From Gnetum montanum (Eukaryota; Streptophyta; Gnetopsida; Gnetales; Gnetaceae), in NCBI GenBank assembly GCA_015680685.1, contig MNCI01017986.1:69001-133000 (forward strand): a stretch of 64,000 bases of DNA, written 5' to 3'. Under the pieces are notes generated by a model, which saw only the letters and a program-made list of their open reading frames with translations, was not told the origin of the DNA and did no database searches. This document shows, one piece after another, positions 11,952 to 22,987 of the stretch; position 1 is the first letter of the stretch, and each line of letters begins with the position of its first letter. Position numbers and translations under genes: made by a program.

Positions 11952-12145
11952 ATAGAATAGTCCTGGAATCATGACTTAAAACTAATACCACAGAATAGTC
12001 TTGGAATCATGACTTAAAACTAATGCCATAGAATAGTCCTGGAATCATGACTTAAAGCTGATACCACAGAATAGTCCTGGAATCATGACTTAAAATTGAT
12101 ACCATAGAATAGTCTTGGCATCATGACTTAAAACTGATACCACAG
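11952..12145. repeat. 38-bp tandem repeat, five copies
   Basis: About five copies of a 38-bp unit containing 'agaatagtcctggaatcat' and 'gacttaaaactgatacc'. Unit 2 has only three (16610-16725), which explains most of the length difference between the two units. Confidence 0.85.
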
Positions 12146-12149
12146 AGTT

Positions 12150-12365
12150 CTGTCCGGTATGACACTAAACTGCTACATCCGTTCGCCATGATATGAAACT
12201 AGCATCCAGAGTCCACTAAGACTATAAACTAGTTTACCTCTTCACAGTCTACTATGACTATAAACTAGCAATGCACCATCTGCTACGACCCTAAACTAGC
12301 ACCGTCCAAGGGGTTATGACGTGAAACTAATCCACAACAGTCCGCTAAGACAATCAATTAGTGAC
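12150..12365. repeat. Degenerate short repeats with 'ctaaactagca' core
   Basis: Degenerate 25-45-bp repeats such as 'ctatgactataaactagc' and 'ctacgaccctaaactagca'. The same family, reversed, is at 20620-20830 in Tat-H and again at 16735-16945 in unit 2. Confidence 0.7.
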
Positions 12366-12593
12366 ATCATCGACGACCAGGCAAAACTTGAAAAGATGTG
12401 TCGCTGCAATCAGCTGTTCATGTTCCACAAAGACTTGTTGCATGATTTATCTCATAGGCTCTAATAAAGCTAATGTTGTTCATGGTTTTGTCTGCTTTGA
12501 ATATTGCACGCAATGACTCCATCTCCTTGTTTAAAGTGTTTAGCTGACTATTTCATTTGTGGTTTTCTTGTCTTCTTGGAGTTGTGTTTGCAG

Positions 12594-14350
12594 GATGACA
12601 CTTTTGAGGCACTTGTGCATAGATGCACTTCATTGTGACGACAAGATATCACATTCTGCCTAACACACATAACTGGGTTAATCAATCCGTTCATAAGTAC
12701 ATTCCCAACTCCCAATACATCCCCTATTTCCCCATCATGCTCCCCTTAGCCTACTCAATTACACCCCCTGATACATTCTGCTCACCTCAAAACTCTTGAT
12801 ACACTGTTGCACACTGTAACTCACTAAGCAGTTGCGACGCAAAACATGATACACAGTACATGATGCAAAATGCAAGTGCTCAAACACGAGCACGACACAA
12901 AAAGCAAGCTCTTTCAAAAAGATTGAAAAAAGGGAAAGAAAAGGAAAATACAAAATAAGGTAAAAAAAGAAAGAAAAAAGAAAAAAAAAAGGTCAAAGAG
13001 AAAAATGCACAGAAAAGGTCTTCATGACCCCGTTAACATCATAAAGAAAAGACTATTGGCTATTCTCATACAAGCCCCAAGCGAGAAGGTAGTTGTCTTG
13101 AAAAAAACGTTACACTCGTGACTCAAAGAGACCATGTTACACATCATCACGTGGCTTTGGCTGTTTACAACAGGCCCCGCAAATACTCTATAAGAGTCCT
13201 GTTTCTCCAAAGAACACACCTCCTATGTCTTGGTTTTGAGTCTACTGAAAACCCAGCTTTGACAAGGAACAATGACATGACTTGTGCACAAGAGAGCATT
13301 CCTCTCCCACAAATCCCAATAGCAATCATAGACCTTAACCTCCTAGCTTCCCTGGTTACAACCGATTCCCTTGCATCTTGAACCACATTCCCTCAATCCC
13401 ATGTACTTTTGAAAATGGTGCAATGACACCCAGCCAAGGGCCAATGGTTAATGTTTGATGCTTTATTTCTCATGGTGTTTTGCATTTCTTTGTCGACACC
13501 TCTCAGGTAGATTCCTCCAGACGTCAACAAAGAGGGGCCAATGAAACACCACTAATTTTGGCCTAACACTTTTAGACAACAATCAAGCTAAATCATGTTG
13601 TTGCCCAACATGAATACAGTGTGACCAAACTTGGAGGCCTCTGAAACAGCCCCTGATGGCCCATGATTCAATAGGCAAGGTTCCCTCGAGGCCCACAAGA
13701 AACTGCACCAACTTCATGCATCCAGAGTCAAAAGTTTCAGGTTCAAAATGTTTGGTTTTGGCTAAGTACACTTTGGTTACTTTTTCAGATGCTGCACAGT
13801 GTAAGGATTAGCGTCACCAACTTTTAGAGCCCCAAAATGAGCCAAAATGACTTGATTTCAAGGGTGTAAGTAGTCCTCAGGGTTCACTATTGATAACTAT
13901 GGGTCCCAGCCTTCAGAAATTCTAGATTTCAGCTCAAAATTGCAAGTTTTGGAGGTCGCATTGCAGGTCACACTGCAAGTCACGCTGGGCAGTCAAATTT
14001 CTCTTGTTGTACATTTCATTATAAATCCCCATTTGTGGGCATGTAAAGCCCTCATGGTCTAAATTAAATGTACTTTCATGGGTTTGAATAACCCATAAAT
14101 TGTAAAATGCAATGTACCTAGTTAAGAATGTAGCTTGCCAACACACATCCAACTCGTGCACAACTATCCAACATAGATACATTGAACCTGGTCAAAGAAT
14201 GCAACTATCCAACACACATCCAACTTGTGCCAACTATCCAGCACACATCCAACTCGTGCCAACTATCCATAAATGAAGTGCATCTATGCACGAACGCCTT
14301 AGAAGTGTCATCCTGCAAACACAACTCCAAGAAGACAAGAAAATCACAAA
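12594..14350 (+). other. 3' region of Tat-N unit 1 (no RT), truncated U3-like end
   Basis: Where RT should follow the acceptor there is no RT. An A/G-rich tract (12905-13020) may be the polypurine tract. From there to 14268 the sequence parallels 17500-19090 of unit 2 and appears to be LTR U3. It stops at 'gccaactatccat' (about 14268), before the TATA box, and runs through about 80 bp of unrelated sequence into a second gag. Open frames here (13118-13381, 13583-13771 minus, 13934-14182 minus) have no recognisable motif. Confidence 0.55.
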
Positions 14351-15338
14351 TGAAACAGTTAGCTAAACAAAGCCCAACTTTCAGCGCAAGGACCGCTCAA
14401 AGTACACACCACTATTGATGCAACCCTCTGAACTATTGGAGCAACTCTTGAAAGCTGGACAAATCCAACACAAACACGTATCGGAGATTACCCACCAAAA
14501 ACATGACAAGTACTGCAAGCTACTAAGAAACCCCACCTTAGCAGTACCAAATGAGCCCCCGATCCCACAACATTTTAAACTGGACCAATACTGCCATTAC
14601 CATCAAATGGCTAGTCACAGTACAGACAACTGTCATGCCTTGCAAAATGACCTTCAAGGAATGATAAAACAAGGCCAACTAGTGATTGACACGACAAGTT
14701 AATCCAATGCAGACGATGCCTCCTATGTCATAACCTCAATTAACATAGGTGGCAAGCCCAAACCTATGCAAAAACCTTTTGTGATCCGTGTGCCTCCCAG
14801 CAAGGCAAGGATTCCCCCAGCCTCCACAAACAAGAGGCCTCCCTTTGTTATTGAGATGCCACCCCAAACACCCACAACACCCTTTTTGGTCAAGGCTCCA
14901 CAACGATCATCCGCTAAGATGTTAAACTGGCACGACTTGTTCGCTAAGACGTTAAACTGGCATGATGTAGCAACAAAAATTGCTAAGTAACCTTTCGTCA
15001 TAAGAGTGCCACAACGAGATGGCCCCTCACCTACCCGAAGCCTAATAGTGGGCAACATCTCAATCCCTCCTCCTTCAAGGGTTGACCCCACTAGCAACCT
15101 AGGTAGGCCCACCAAATGGGAATGCAAGAGGACAAACGAGCACCTCGCAACTCCCGTGGTCGAAGCAAAGGCCACAACTGGCAAACAACAACTGAACACT
15201 GGGATCCCTACCCCTAAGCAAACCAAGCCTAAGTCCCCCTCCCGAGAGGTCTGCCTCTCAAGCTTCACAGAGAAAGTCAAAGCCAACACAACGACCAACA
15301 ACACAGACTTCGTAGCTGCACTAGCCCAAGTAAAATAA
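14350..15338 (+). pseudogene. gag C-terminal part of Tat-N, unit 2
   Basis: Begins in mid-gag at the block LLEQLLKAGQIQ; the capsid core is absent. It keeps a complete nucleocapsid knuckle CHYHQMASHSTDNC (C-X2-H-X4-H-X4-C, near 14590-14640), then the Pro-rich KPFVIRVPP repeats and the linker ending ALAQVK-stop. Stops at 14700 and about 14988 break the frame. Confidence 0.7.
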
Positions 15339-15362
15339 ATGCTAAAATAGAAGAACACAACG

Positions 15363-15869
15363 ATGAGTTTGTACGACCTAGTCATGACTTCAGCCACTCA
15401 CCGTGAAGCCTTGGCTCAAACGTTAGCATCCATTCCTGTTATAGAGAACATCCCTGCAAACAAAGAATCCATCCGTGGAACAATTTTGCAACAGACACCA
15501 CAAGGATTGGGTTCAAATCCCTTAGCCTTTCGCGACGATGCAGTTAAAGTCAACCCCGAACGAGGGGAAGTCACTACAGCTTCAATATCCATTAGCATTC
15601 GTGTTGGGCAGTGCACCATCCGCAGAGTGCATGTTGACGATGGTGCAGCAATGAACGTAGTCCTGTACTTTGTCATCGACAAGCTAGGCCTGGCAGATGA
15701 AATCAGGCCAACCAAAACCACATGTCTAAAATCCTTCAATGGATCACATGTCAGGGTCAAGGGTACAATCAACTTAGCCTTTGTAGCAGGAGAGAAATTC
15801 CCCACGAGCGTAGATTTCACTATCACAGAGGAGATGCCAGGTTTCAACATGATTCTAGGTAGGCCTTAG
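15363..15869 (+). pseudogene. Retropepsin-like protease of Tat-N, unit 2
   Basis: 168 open codons with VDDGAAMNVV and the MILGRP end, nearly the same as unit 1. The first two-thirds is almost identical in DNA to unit 1 and the last third is more diverged (see the conversion finding). Lies 24 nt after the gag-linker stop, as in unit 1. Confidence 0.75.
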
Positions 15870-17173
15870 CTAGCTCAACTAAGGGTCATCTCCTCTCCCA
15901 TCCACCAAGAAATCCACCTTCCATACGAAGGTGGTCAAGTTATCATCCATGGTGATAACATTTCCTCTTCGGATATCCATGACATAGACATGGTGTAAGT
16001 TTTAGAAGAAGAGTTTCTTAATGACACACCTATGACAACCAACGTAACCCTTAAGGCTAACACACCCGAATGAGTGGTTGAAGCTGACAACCCCCCAGAG
16101 GACCCTAAACCTTGCATGCTCCATAATCCATGCCTAGTTAGGAAGCAACTACATGACCAAGACTCTTCCTTGGCTGAAAATGTATTTGATGCTTACCTAC
16201 CTTCTGCCTACCCCTCTAACATACATTTTTTGACTTTTGTTTACATTGGACTAGCCTATGTGTTTACATTTTGCCCACTCACTTAGATCACACATTTTGC
16301 TTTGTTTACACATTCGTCAACTCAATTTACACATTGCATTTGAAAAACATAAAACTACAAAAACATATGGCCCAAAAAGGCCTTAAACTAGCAAACAGCC
16401 TAGAACAGCCTAAAACTATCACTTTTTGCATTGCTTTTCTTTTATTCATACATTCTAACTCTATGTACGGTAGGTGTCGCTTGATGTTGTTTTCTTCCTA
16501 GTTGATTTTTTGCAAGATCTCGTAGGCATGTAGCATGACCATGCATGCAGCATCACACTTTACACAAGCAAGGTAAACATCAGTCCACTATGACTATAAA
16601 CTGGCACAGAATAGTCTTGGCATCATGACTTAAAATTGATACCACAGAATAGTTCTGGGATCATGACTTAAAACTGATACCACAGAATAGTCCTAGCATC
16701 ATGACTTAAAACTGATACCACAGAGCTCTGTCTGGTATAACACTAAACTGCTACATCCATCCGCCATGACATGAAACTAGCATCCAGAGTCCACTATGAC
16801 TATAAACTAGTTTGCTTCTTCACAGTCTGTCATGATTATAAACTAGCAATGCACCGTCCACCACGACGCTAAACTGGCATCGTCCAAGGGGTTATGACGT
16901 AAAACTAACCCACAACAGTCCGCTAATACTATAAACTGGTGACATCATCGATGACCAGGCAAAATTTGAAAAGATGTGTTGCTGCAACCAGCTGTTCATG
17001 TTTCGCAAAGACTTGTTACATAATTCATCTCATGGGTCTTAATGAGGCTACTGTTGTTCATGATTCTGTCTGCTTTAAAAATTGCACATGGTGACTCCAT
17101 CTCCTTGTTTAAAGTGTTTAGCTAACTATTTCATTTGTGGTTTTTCTGATCTTCTTGGAGTTGTGTTTGCAAG
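15870..17173 (+). other. Post-protease segment and intron-like spacer, unit 2
   Basis: Repeats the layout of 11208-12593: LPYEGGQVIIHG, VRKQLHDQDSSLAENV, three 38-bp repeats (16610-16725), the 'ctaaact' repeats (16735-16945), then an acceptor altered from 'gcag' to 'gcaag' (AG at 17172-17173). Confidence 0.55.
16610..16725. repeat. 38-bp tandem repeat, three copies
   Basis: Same unit as at 11952-12145, two copies fewer. Confidence 0.85.
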
Positions 17174-18884
17174 ATGACACTCCTGAGGCATTCGTGCATA
17201 GATGCACTTCATCATGATGACAAGGTATCACATTTTTCCTGACGCACATGATTGGGTTAATCAATCCGTTCATAAGTACATTCCTGACTCCTGATACATT
17301 CCCTATTCCCCATCATGCTCCCTTATCCTATCCAATTATATCCCCTTGATATATTCTGCTTACCTCAAAACTCTTGATACACTGTTGCACACTATAACTC
17401 CCTAAGCAGTAGCAACGCAAAACATAATACACAATGCATGACATAAAATGCAAGCACTTGAACATGAGCACATCACTGAAAGAAAGCTCTTTCAAAAAGA
17501 TCAAAGAGAAAAAGGAAAAAAAACAAGAAAAGAAAAAGCACAAAAGGGTCAAAGAGAAAAATGCATGGAAAATGTCTTCGTGGCCCTGTAGGCATCATAA
17601 ACAAAAGACTATTGGCTCTTCTCATACAAGCCCCAGGCGAGAAGGCAGTTTTCTTCAAAAATAATTACACTCGTGTCTCAAAGAGACCATGTTACACATG
17701 ATCGCGTGACTTTGGCTGTTTACAATGGGCCCCGCAGATACTCTATAAGAGTCCCGTTTCTCCAAAGAATGCACCTCCTATGTCTTGGTTCTGAGTCTAC
17801 TAAAAACCCGGCTGTGTACAAGGACTAATGACATGACTTGTGGACAAGAGAGAATTCCTCTCCCACAAATCCCAGCAGCAATCATAGCCCTTAACCTCCT
17901 AGCTTCCCTGGTTACAACCGATTCCCTTGCATCTTGAACCACATTCCCTCAATCCCATGTACTTTTGAAAATGGTGCGATGACACCCAGCCAAGGGCCGA
18001 CGGTTAATGTTTGATGCTTTGTTACTCATGGTGTTTTGCATTTCTTTGTCAATTCCTCTCAAGTAGATTCCCCCAGACGTCAACAAAGAGGGGCCAATGA
18101 AACACCACTAATTTTGGCCTAACACTTTTAGACAAGAATCAAGCTAAGTCATGCTGCTGCCCAACATGAGTACAACGTGACCAAACTTGGAGGCCTATGA
18201 AACAACCCTTGATGGCCCATAATTCAATAGTCAAGGTTTCCTTGGGGCCCACAAGAAACTGCACCAACTTCCAGTATCCAGAGTCAAAAGTTTTGGGTTC
18301 AAAATGTTTGGTTTTGGCTAAGTACACTTTGGTTACTTTTTCAGACGCTGCACAACGTAAGGATTAGCGTCACCAACTTTTGGAGCCCCGAAATTGAGTC
18401 AAAATAGGTCAAAATCAAGCACAAGGATCCCCCATGAACTTCACCAAGGTCCCCAACAGGTCCCAGCCTCTAGAAAATTAAGATTTGGGTCTCAAATGTG
18501 CCATTTTGACTTGGTGACATTGGGGTTACTTTTTCAGACGTTACACAGTGTAAGGATTAGCATCACCAACTTTTAGAGCCCCAAAACTAAGCCAAAATGA
18601 CTTGATTTCAAGGGTGTAAGTCATTCTCAAGGTTCACTATTGATAGCTATGGGTCCCAGCCTTTAGAAATTCTAGATTTCAGCTCAAAATTGCAAGTTTT
18701 GGAGGTCACATTGTAGGTCACACTACAGGTCATGCTGGGTAGTCAAATTTCTCTTGTTGTACATTTCATTATAAATCCCCATTTGTGGGCATGTCAAGCC
18801 CTCATGGTCTAAATTAAATGTATTTTCATGGGCTTGAATAACCCATAAATTGTAAAATGCAATGTACCTGGTTAAGAATGTAGC

Positions 18885-19095
18885 TTGCCAACACACATCC
18901 AACTCATGCCAACTATCCAACATAGATACATTGAACTTGGTCAAAGAATGCAACTATCCAACACACATCCAACTCGTGCACAACTATCCAACATAGATAT
19001 ATTGAACCTAGTCAAAGAATGCAACTATCCAACACACATCCAACCCGTGCCAACTATCCAACATACATCCAACCCGTGCCAACTATCCATGGGAC
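18885..19095. repeat. ~72-bp tandem repeats in the Tat-N LTR U3
   Basis: Built from 'caactatccaacacacatcc', 'aactcgtgc' and 'acattgaacytrgtcaaag'. Two full periods plus partial 30-bp copies are present; unit 1 (14140-14268) has fewer. Confidence 0.8.
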
Positions 19096-19173
19096 ACATG
19101 TCGCTAGATCTACTTTCCTCTCATCTCACAGCCATTGATTCCATTTTTGGATTTTGTGCCCGAGCCCGGCCCA

Positions 19174-19187
19174 ACCCTATAAATACC
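19174..19187 (+). promoter_or_regulatory. TATA box of the Tat-N 3' LTR
   Basis: 'ccctataaataccc' in a locally C-rich context, the form also seen reversed in the Tat-H 5' LTR (40070-40083). Confidence 0.6.
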
Positions 19188-19795
19188 CTGTGAATTCACA
19201 TTAACTAGGATGCAAAAAAAATTGGGAGGCAAAAAAATTGGAGAGGTTGGCAATTCTGAGAGAGGATAGAACCTGCAATCCTTGGGTGCTCGGCACACCT
19301 GACTGTTGACATCTAAGAATTTCTCACATTCATCACATCACATCATTGCATCATCGTGTCATATCATCTCGGGGCTAGGCATTTGACTTGCCATCCATAC
19401 GTGTGCAACTACGCTTTGACCGGTGCACATTTTTTTTTTAAAAAATATAATACAGTCTCATTATTGCCTTCCATTTACATTATTTACTCCGATTTATGCT
19501 TTGTTTACAATATAGCTCTGTTTATGCTTTATTTATAATTTAGTACACTCTACTTACATTTCGTATCACTGTTTGCATTTTGTTTTCATCCCGTTTACGA
19601 TAACCCTAGCGCTAGCCATAGCTTACACTCGGGGAAGTCCTTGGTTGATTTGCGTGCAAACCATCCAAGGCACTCTACCTTCATTTACTTTTCCATCTTG
19701 CCCTCAGGCGAAGGCAGGGTCAGCTGTGTCTGCCCAACGATCTCTCGGTGTTTGTTTTCCTTCCAGCCTACACCAACGATTTAGGTCAGTACATT

Positions 19796-20457
19796 GACCA
19801 ACTAATGAATATTAGGCAATGGAAAATCATCTTTAATGGTTGCCTTGTTGAGGTCCCGGAAGTCTATGTAAATGCATATGCTTCTATTTTTCTTGGGTTC
19901 AACCATGATGTTGGAAACCTAGTCTACATAGTTAATCGCTTGGATGAAACTAGCTTTGTATAGCTTAGTGATTTCATCACGAACTACCAACACCATCTTA
20001 GGCCTAACCTTGTGAGCTTTTTGTTTGACTGGTTTCATGCTAGGGTCTAGGATTATGTTGTGGTGCACTATACAAGGATCTAAGCTTGGCATGTCTTCGT
20101 AAGGCCATGTGAATGCCTTGATGTTTTCATTTAAGTATCTTTGTGATGTTTTGGGCATGTTGAGGCTCTAATAAGAATTGAGTTTCAATGTTTTTTCCTT
20201 GCCACTTGATGTTGCTACAAGGATTTCAATAATGGGATCCTTGGTGACCTCACTTGTTTATAGATCTAGAGTCCTAACTAGATGGTCTAGCTAGTCTAGC
20301 GATGCTTCTACAGATGTTATGTATTCATCGTAGACTATAGGCCCAAGGTCCAGGCATTGACGGTTGATGCATCGTGTGAAATCACCATGAGGCCTAGTAA
20401 GGACCAATGGTGAGTGAAATGCTCGTACATAGACATGTGATGAATTTTGTTATAATC
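19796..20457 (-). pseudogene. Tat-H reverse transcriptase, N-terminal half
   Basis: The minus strand reads from the intron acceptor through a linker (DPIIEILVATSSGKEKTL) into FTWPYEDMPSLDP, KPVKQKAHKVRPKM, EITKLYKASFIQAI, YIDFRDLNKATIKDDFPLPN and LVNVLT. These are the fingers and early palm of a Tat RT (FAWSYEDMPGLDP, CVDYRDLNKA). It stops where Tat-N begins; the palm continues at 7605. Contains stops (for example after YVD) and one or two frame changes. Confidence 0.75.
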
Positions 20458-20480
20458 CTGAAAAAAAAATTAGAAAAATG
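20458..20480 (-). promoter_or_regulatory. Splice acceptor of the PR-RT intron in Tat-H
   Basis: Read on the minus strand: 'ttctaatttttttttcag' followed by 'gattataac'. A branch-like 'ctaat', a T run and CAG lie immediately upstream of the RT linker frame. Confidence 0.55.
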
Positions 20481-20619
20481 TCAAGCCACACCTGTCTTAA
20501 TAAGAGAAATATGCATAGTTAAAGAAAACAATGAGATAAAATTTTGTCTAAGTATGTAGATGCGATTTTAAAGGCATGGGATATGTGGGCTGGTTTTAGG
20601 CCACGACAAGCTATGGGAT

Positions 20620-20830
20620 TGCTAGTTTAAGGTCTTAACACATCATTCGGTGCCAGCTTAATGCCATAGCAGATAGTGATGCACTAGTTTAAGGTCTTAG
20701 CAAATAGTGATGTGCCAATTTAAGGTCTTAGTAGACCGTGATGTGCTAGTTTAAGGTCCTAGTGGACTGTTAGGTGCCAATTTAACATCGTAGCAAATAG
20801 TTAGGTGCTAGTTTAACATCGTAGAAAATG
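20620..20830. repeat. Degenerate repeats 'ctagtttaaggtcttag' in Tat-H
   Basis: Seven or so 25-35-bp units ('gtgatgtgccaatttaaggt', 'gtgatgtgctagtttaaggt'). They are the reverse complement of the family at 12150-12365 and 16735-16945, which places this stretch in the PR-RT spacer. Confidence 0.75.
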
Positions 20831-21942
20831 GTAATATATGCTAAATGCATCATTAGAGCAAGGCTTGGTGCATCAAAAAAGAAAAATTGGCTTAGGCGCT
20901 CACTAGGTGAAGAAAAATTTCAAAATTTTTTCTAAGTCTAGAGATAAATAGAAAAATCAAAAAAATTTCTAACTCTCATGACTACACTCACACCTAACTA
21001 CGCTCTACATTGTTGAGCATAGTCCCTAGTAGGTAAAACTTTAAGTGGTCCCTAGGGGTATAAAAGTGCATTTTCCCTTCGGTAAATTTTTCATTATCAA
21101 AAGGTAAAAATGAACTTTCCAGAGAGTAGTGCGGTTGTAAGAGCATAGTCACTAGAATGTCATACTGAAGTGAATGTTAGAACCTTGGCTTGGCCAATGT
21201 GGACAATGGAGAGCAAGTCCTAGGATGCATGTTGCATGCATGCGTGGAGGAGTGAAGGGCATCGCCTTTGTCATTTGTCACATTTTTTGGCATTTTTCAC
21301 TTAGGTGCTTTGTAGGTTTTGGGCTTGGTTTGTTGGTGGCACCCTGCCCTAGTAGGGGTCGTTTCCACCTTGGTTGTCTAAGGTTGCCACAACTATGGAA
21401 AACACACACATGTGTTAGAGGGAGTTTTGCCCTTCTTTTTTTGTGTGAAATTTGTTGGCGATGCATTGCTATGGTAGGGGTTAGTGCCACTATAATCATC
21501 ATAGCCACATGGCAGAGGGGATGTGCATGGTGGCGAGGTTTTTTCAGAGAGGGTTTTTTGTGATTTTTCTCATGGGGGCAACAACAAGTGTGGGGGCAAG
21601 GATTTGTGTTGTGGTTTGGTGGTGAGGGTTCTAGCAACCACGACCATTGTAGTGGTTTGCATGGTCACAAATGAGAAGGCCCTAGGACTGCATAGGGTTA
21701 TAGCGCATGGGGTGGGAAATTAAGGCTTTGGTATCAACCCTAAGGCTACCATCATAAAGTTAAAGCTATGGTAGGTGGTTTCTACCCTTTTTTCTTTTCT
21801 TTTTATTTTTGATTTTGAGCATGATGGGTAGGGGTGAAATAGGGCTAGACAGCACTAGTGGTGGTCGTGGTAGCACAACGCAGGGTAGGGATGTAGTAGG
21901 GGACTACTATTTATTATTTTGTATTTTTCCCTCTACACTAGG
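20831..21942. other. Tat-H spacer, left of Ath-B; possible promoter of the opposite-strand ORF
   Basis: Contains 'gagcatagt' motifs (21015-21030, 21140-21160) like those of the Tat-H LTR, a TATA-like 'gggtataaaagtgc' on the plus strand (21056-21069), and a G/T-rich stretch (21300-21720). Open frames at 21174-21563 (+) and 21278-21637 (-) overlap each other and have no recognised content. The region continues on the other side of Ath-B at 30770. Confidence 0.45.
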
Positions 21943-21947
21943 TAAGG
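21943..21947. repeat. Target-site duplication TAAGG (left) of Ath-B
   Basis: The identical pentamer occurs at 30765-30769 immediately beyond the other LTR. Confidence 0.85.
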
Positions 21948-22798
21948 TGATGAGTGGTGAGGTACCCCTACACTCAACCATACGAATATGAGTGTTCATA
22001 CATAATCTAGTCAAACTCGATACACGGACTAGTTGTGGTATCTAGATAGTTACTCGTTGATCGCAGTTCACTATCTTTCCACTTGGACTAGTATTTGCTT
22101 TGTCATGTATGGTTTAGTCCAGAGTGAGGTGTATGATGTGGTCCTAAACTAGTGCTACTCCTAGAGGCAATGGAAAATAACTTTAATTAAGCTAAGAGGG
22201 AAAGGGTGAAGAGAGTCTAAGCTAGCCTAAGTGTGATGAGCATCTATCCCTTAATCATCCATACACATCTCAGACCTTGTGTACTACCACTAGGATTACC
22301 AAGTGCATGTCCTAGGTATGCTACTTGGATACCAAGTAGTCACACTTAAATGCTTGTGATTAAGTCGTACTCATTCCACATTTAATAACAGGGGTAGGAG
22401 AGGAACGTAAAGAGATATTAAGTGAGAAAGTAATAAATGACAGTTAAACTAAGTGAATGCTATAATGATGAAGTAATCTCCATCTTTATTGCTACTCATG
22501 TGCATGTCCAAGTACGTCACACTCGAATAAAGGTTTCGTACAATTACAATCATCACACTGTGGGCATGCATTGGAGAAAGGGTTGAGATGAACTAAAAAT
22601 TGACAAAAACATCCTACTCTAACACTACTTTTTTACCTATGACTTTCTCATGCATCCCATTGTGTATTTATAGGCCCACATAGGAACCACGATATCGCAT
22701 ATCTGATATCACTAGTGAGTCCACAATATCGCTTACCCGATATCAAGGGTCTATTATCAAGGGTCTAATATTGGAGCCTGACAAATTATGGTTCATCA
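21948..22798 (-). repeat. 3' LTR of Ath-B
   Basis: 851 bp. Read on the minus strand it begins TGATGAACC and ends ACTCATCA. It has a GATATC-rich U3 (22690-22785), TATA 'cctataaatac' (reverse of 22666-22676) and conserved U5. It carries about 34 bp (the stretch with 'agagggaaaggg', 22190-22225) that is absent from the 5' LTR. Confidence 0.85.
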
Positions 22799-22812
22799 TA
22801 CCCCCACGACTA
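22799..22812 (-). promoter_or_regulatory. Polypurine tract of Ath-B
   Basis: The minus strand reads 'agtcgtgggggta', directly abutting the 3' LTR. Confidence 0.7.
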
Positions 22813-22987
22813 AATGCAAACTCATCCTTGAGTTGAACAAAATGAGAACAAGCCCCATTGATTACACATTGGATAGGTATGAGATTATTGGCTGACTAAG
22901 AATTTATTCATGTCGTAGTGGAGGATTTCATACAAAAAAATTGGGAGATGAACATAAAATTACAAAAGTACAAAACTTTGTTGGAAC

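Larger units (their letters stand above)
11530..12593 (+). other. Intron-like spacer downstream of protease, Tat-N unit 1
   Basis: No coding frame. It ends in a canonical plant acceptor: branch-like 'ctgac' near 12545, pyrimidine-rich 'ttttcttgtcttctt' and 'gtttgcag' with AG at 12592-12593. Ogre-type Tat elements have an intron between PR and RT, and the matching Tat-H site (20458) is also a strong acceptor. The donor is not pinned; the likeliest area is 11515-11540. Confidence 0.5.
7606..19795 (+). mobile_element. Non-autonomous Tat-type element Tat-N inserted in Tat-H RT
   Basis: Plus-strand insertion splitting the Tat-H RT. It carries a leader (7702-8018), gag, protease and an intron-like region, then a second gag-protease unit (from about 14350), and a 3' region with TATA (19174-19185). 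No RT, RNase H or integrase is seen in either unit, so it would depend on another element. No 5' LTR is visible: only about 410 bp precede gag. Exact ends are uncertain by about 15 bp; a weak target-duplication candidate is CCTAT/CCTAC. Confidence 0.65.
17174..19795 (+). repeat. 3' region and 3' LTR of Tat-N
   Basis: An A/G-rich tract (17480-17570) may be the polypurine tract. The following sequence to 19795 probably contains the LTR: U3 with ~72-bp repeats (18885-19095), TATA 'accctataaatacc' (19174-19187), then about 600 bp of R-U5 ending near 'cctacaccaacgattt'. With no 5' LTR for comparison the LTR start cannot be fixed. Short frames within it have no recognised content. Confidence 0.5.

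Noticed and set aside
11952-12145. CRISPR-like direct repeats
   Set aside because: Units are contiguous 38-bp tandem repeats without unique spacers, in a plant retroelement.
14723-15397. 224-codon minus-strand open frame (also 10066-10401 and 10811-11185)
   Set aside because: Antisense shadows of the Tat-N gag and protease, which have clear motifs on the plus strand.
21174-21637. Overlapping open frames of 129 (+) and 119 (-) codons in a G/T-rich stretch
   Set aside because: They overlap on opposite strands, have no recognised motif, and lie in a Tat-H spacer; openness is explained by base composition.
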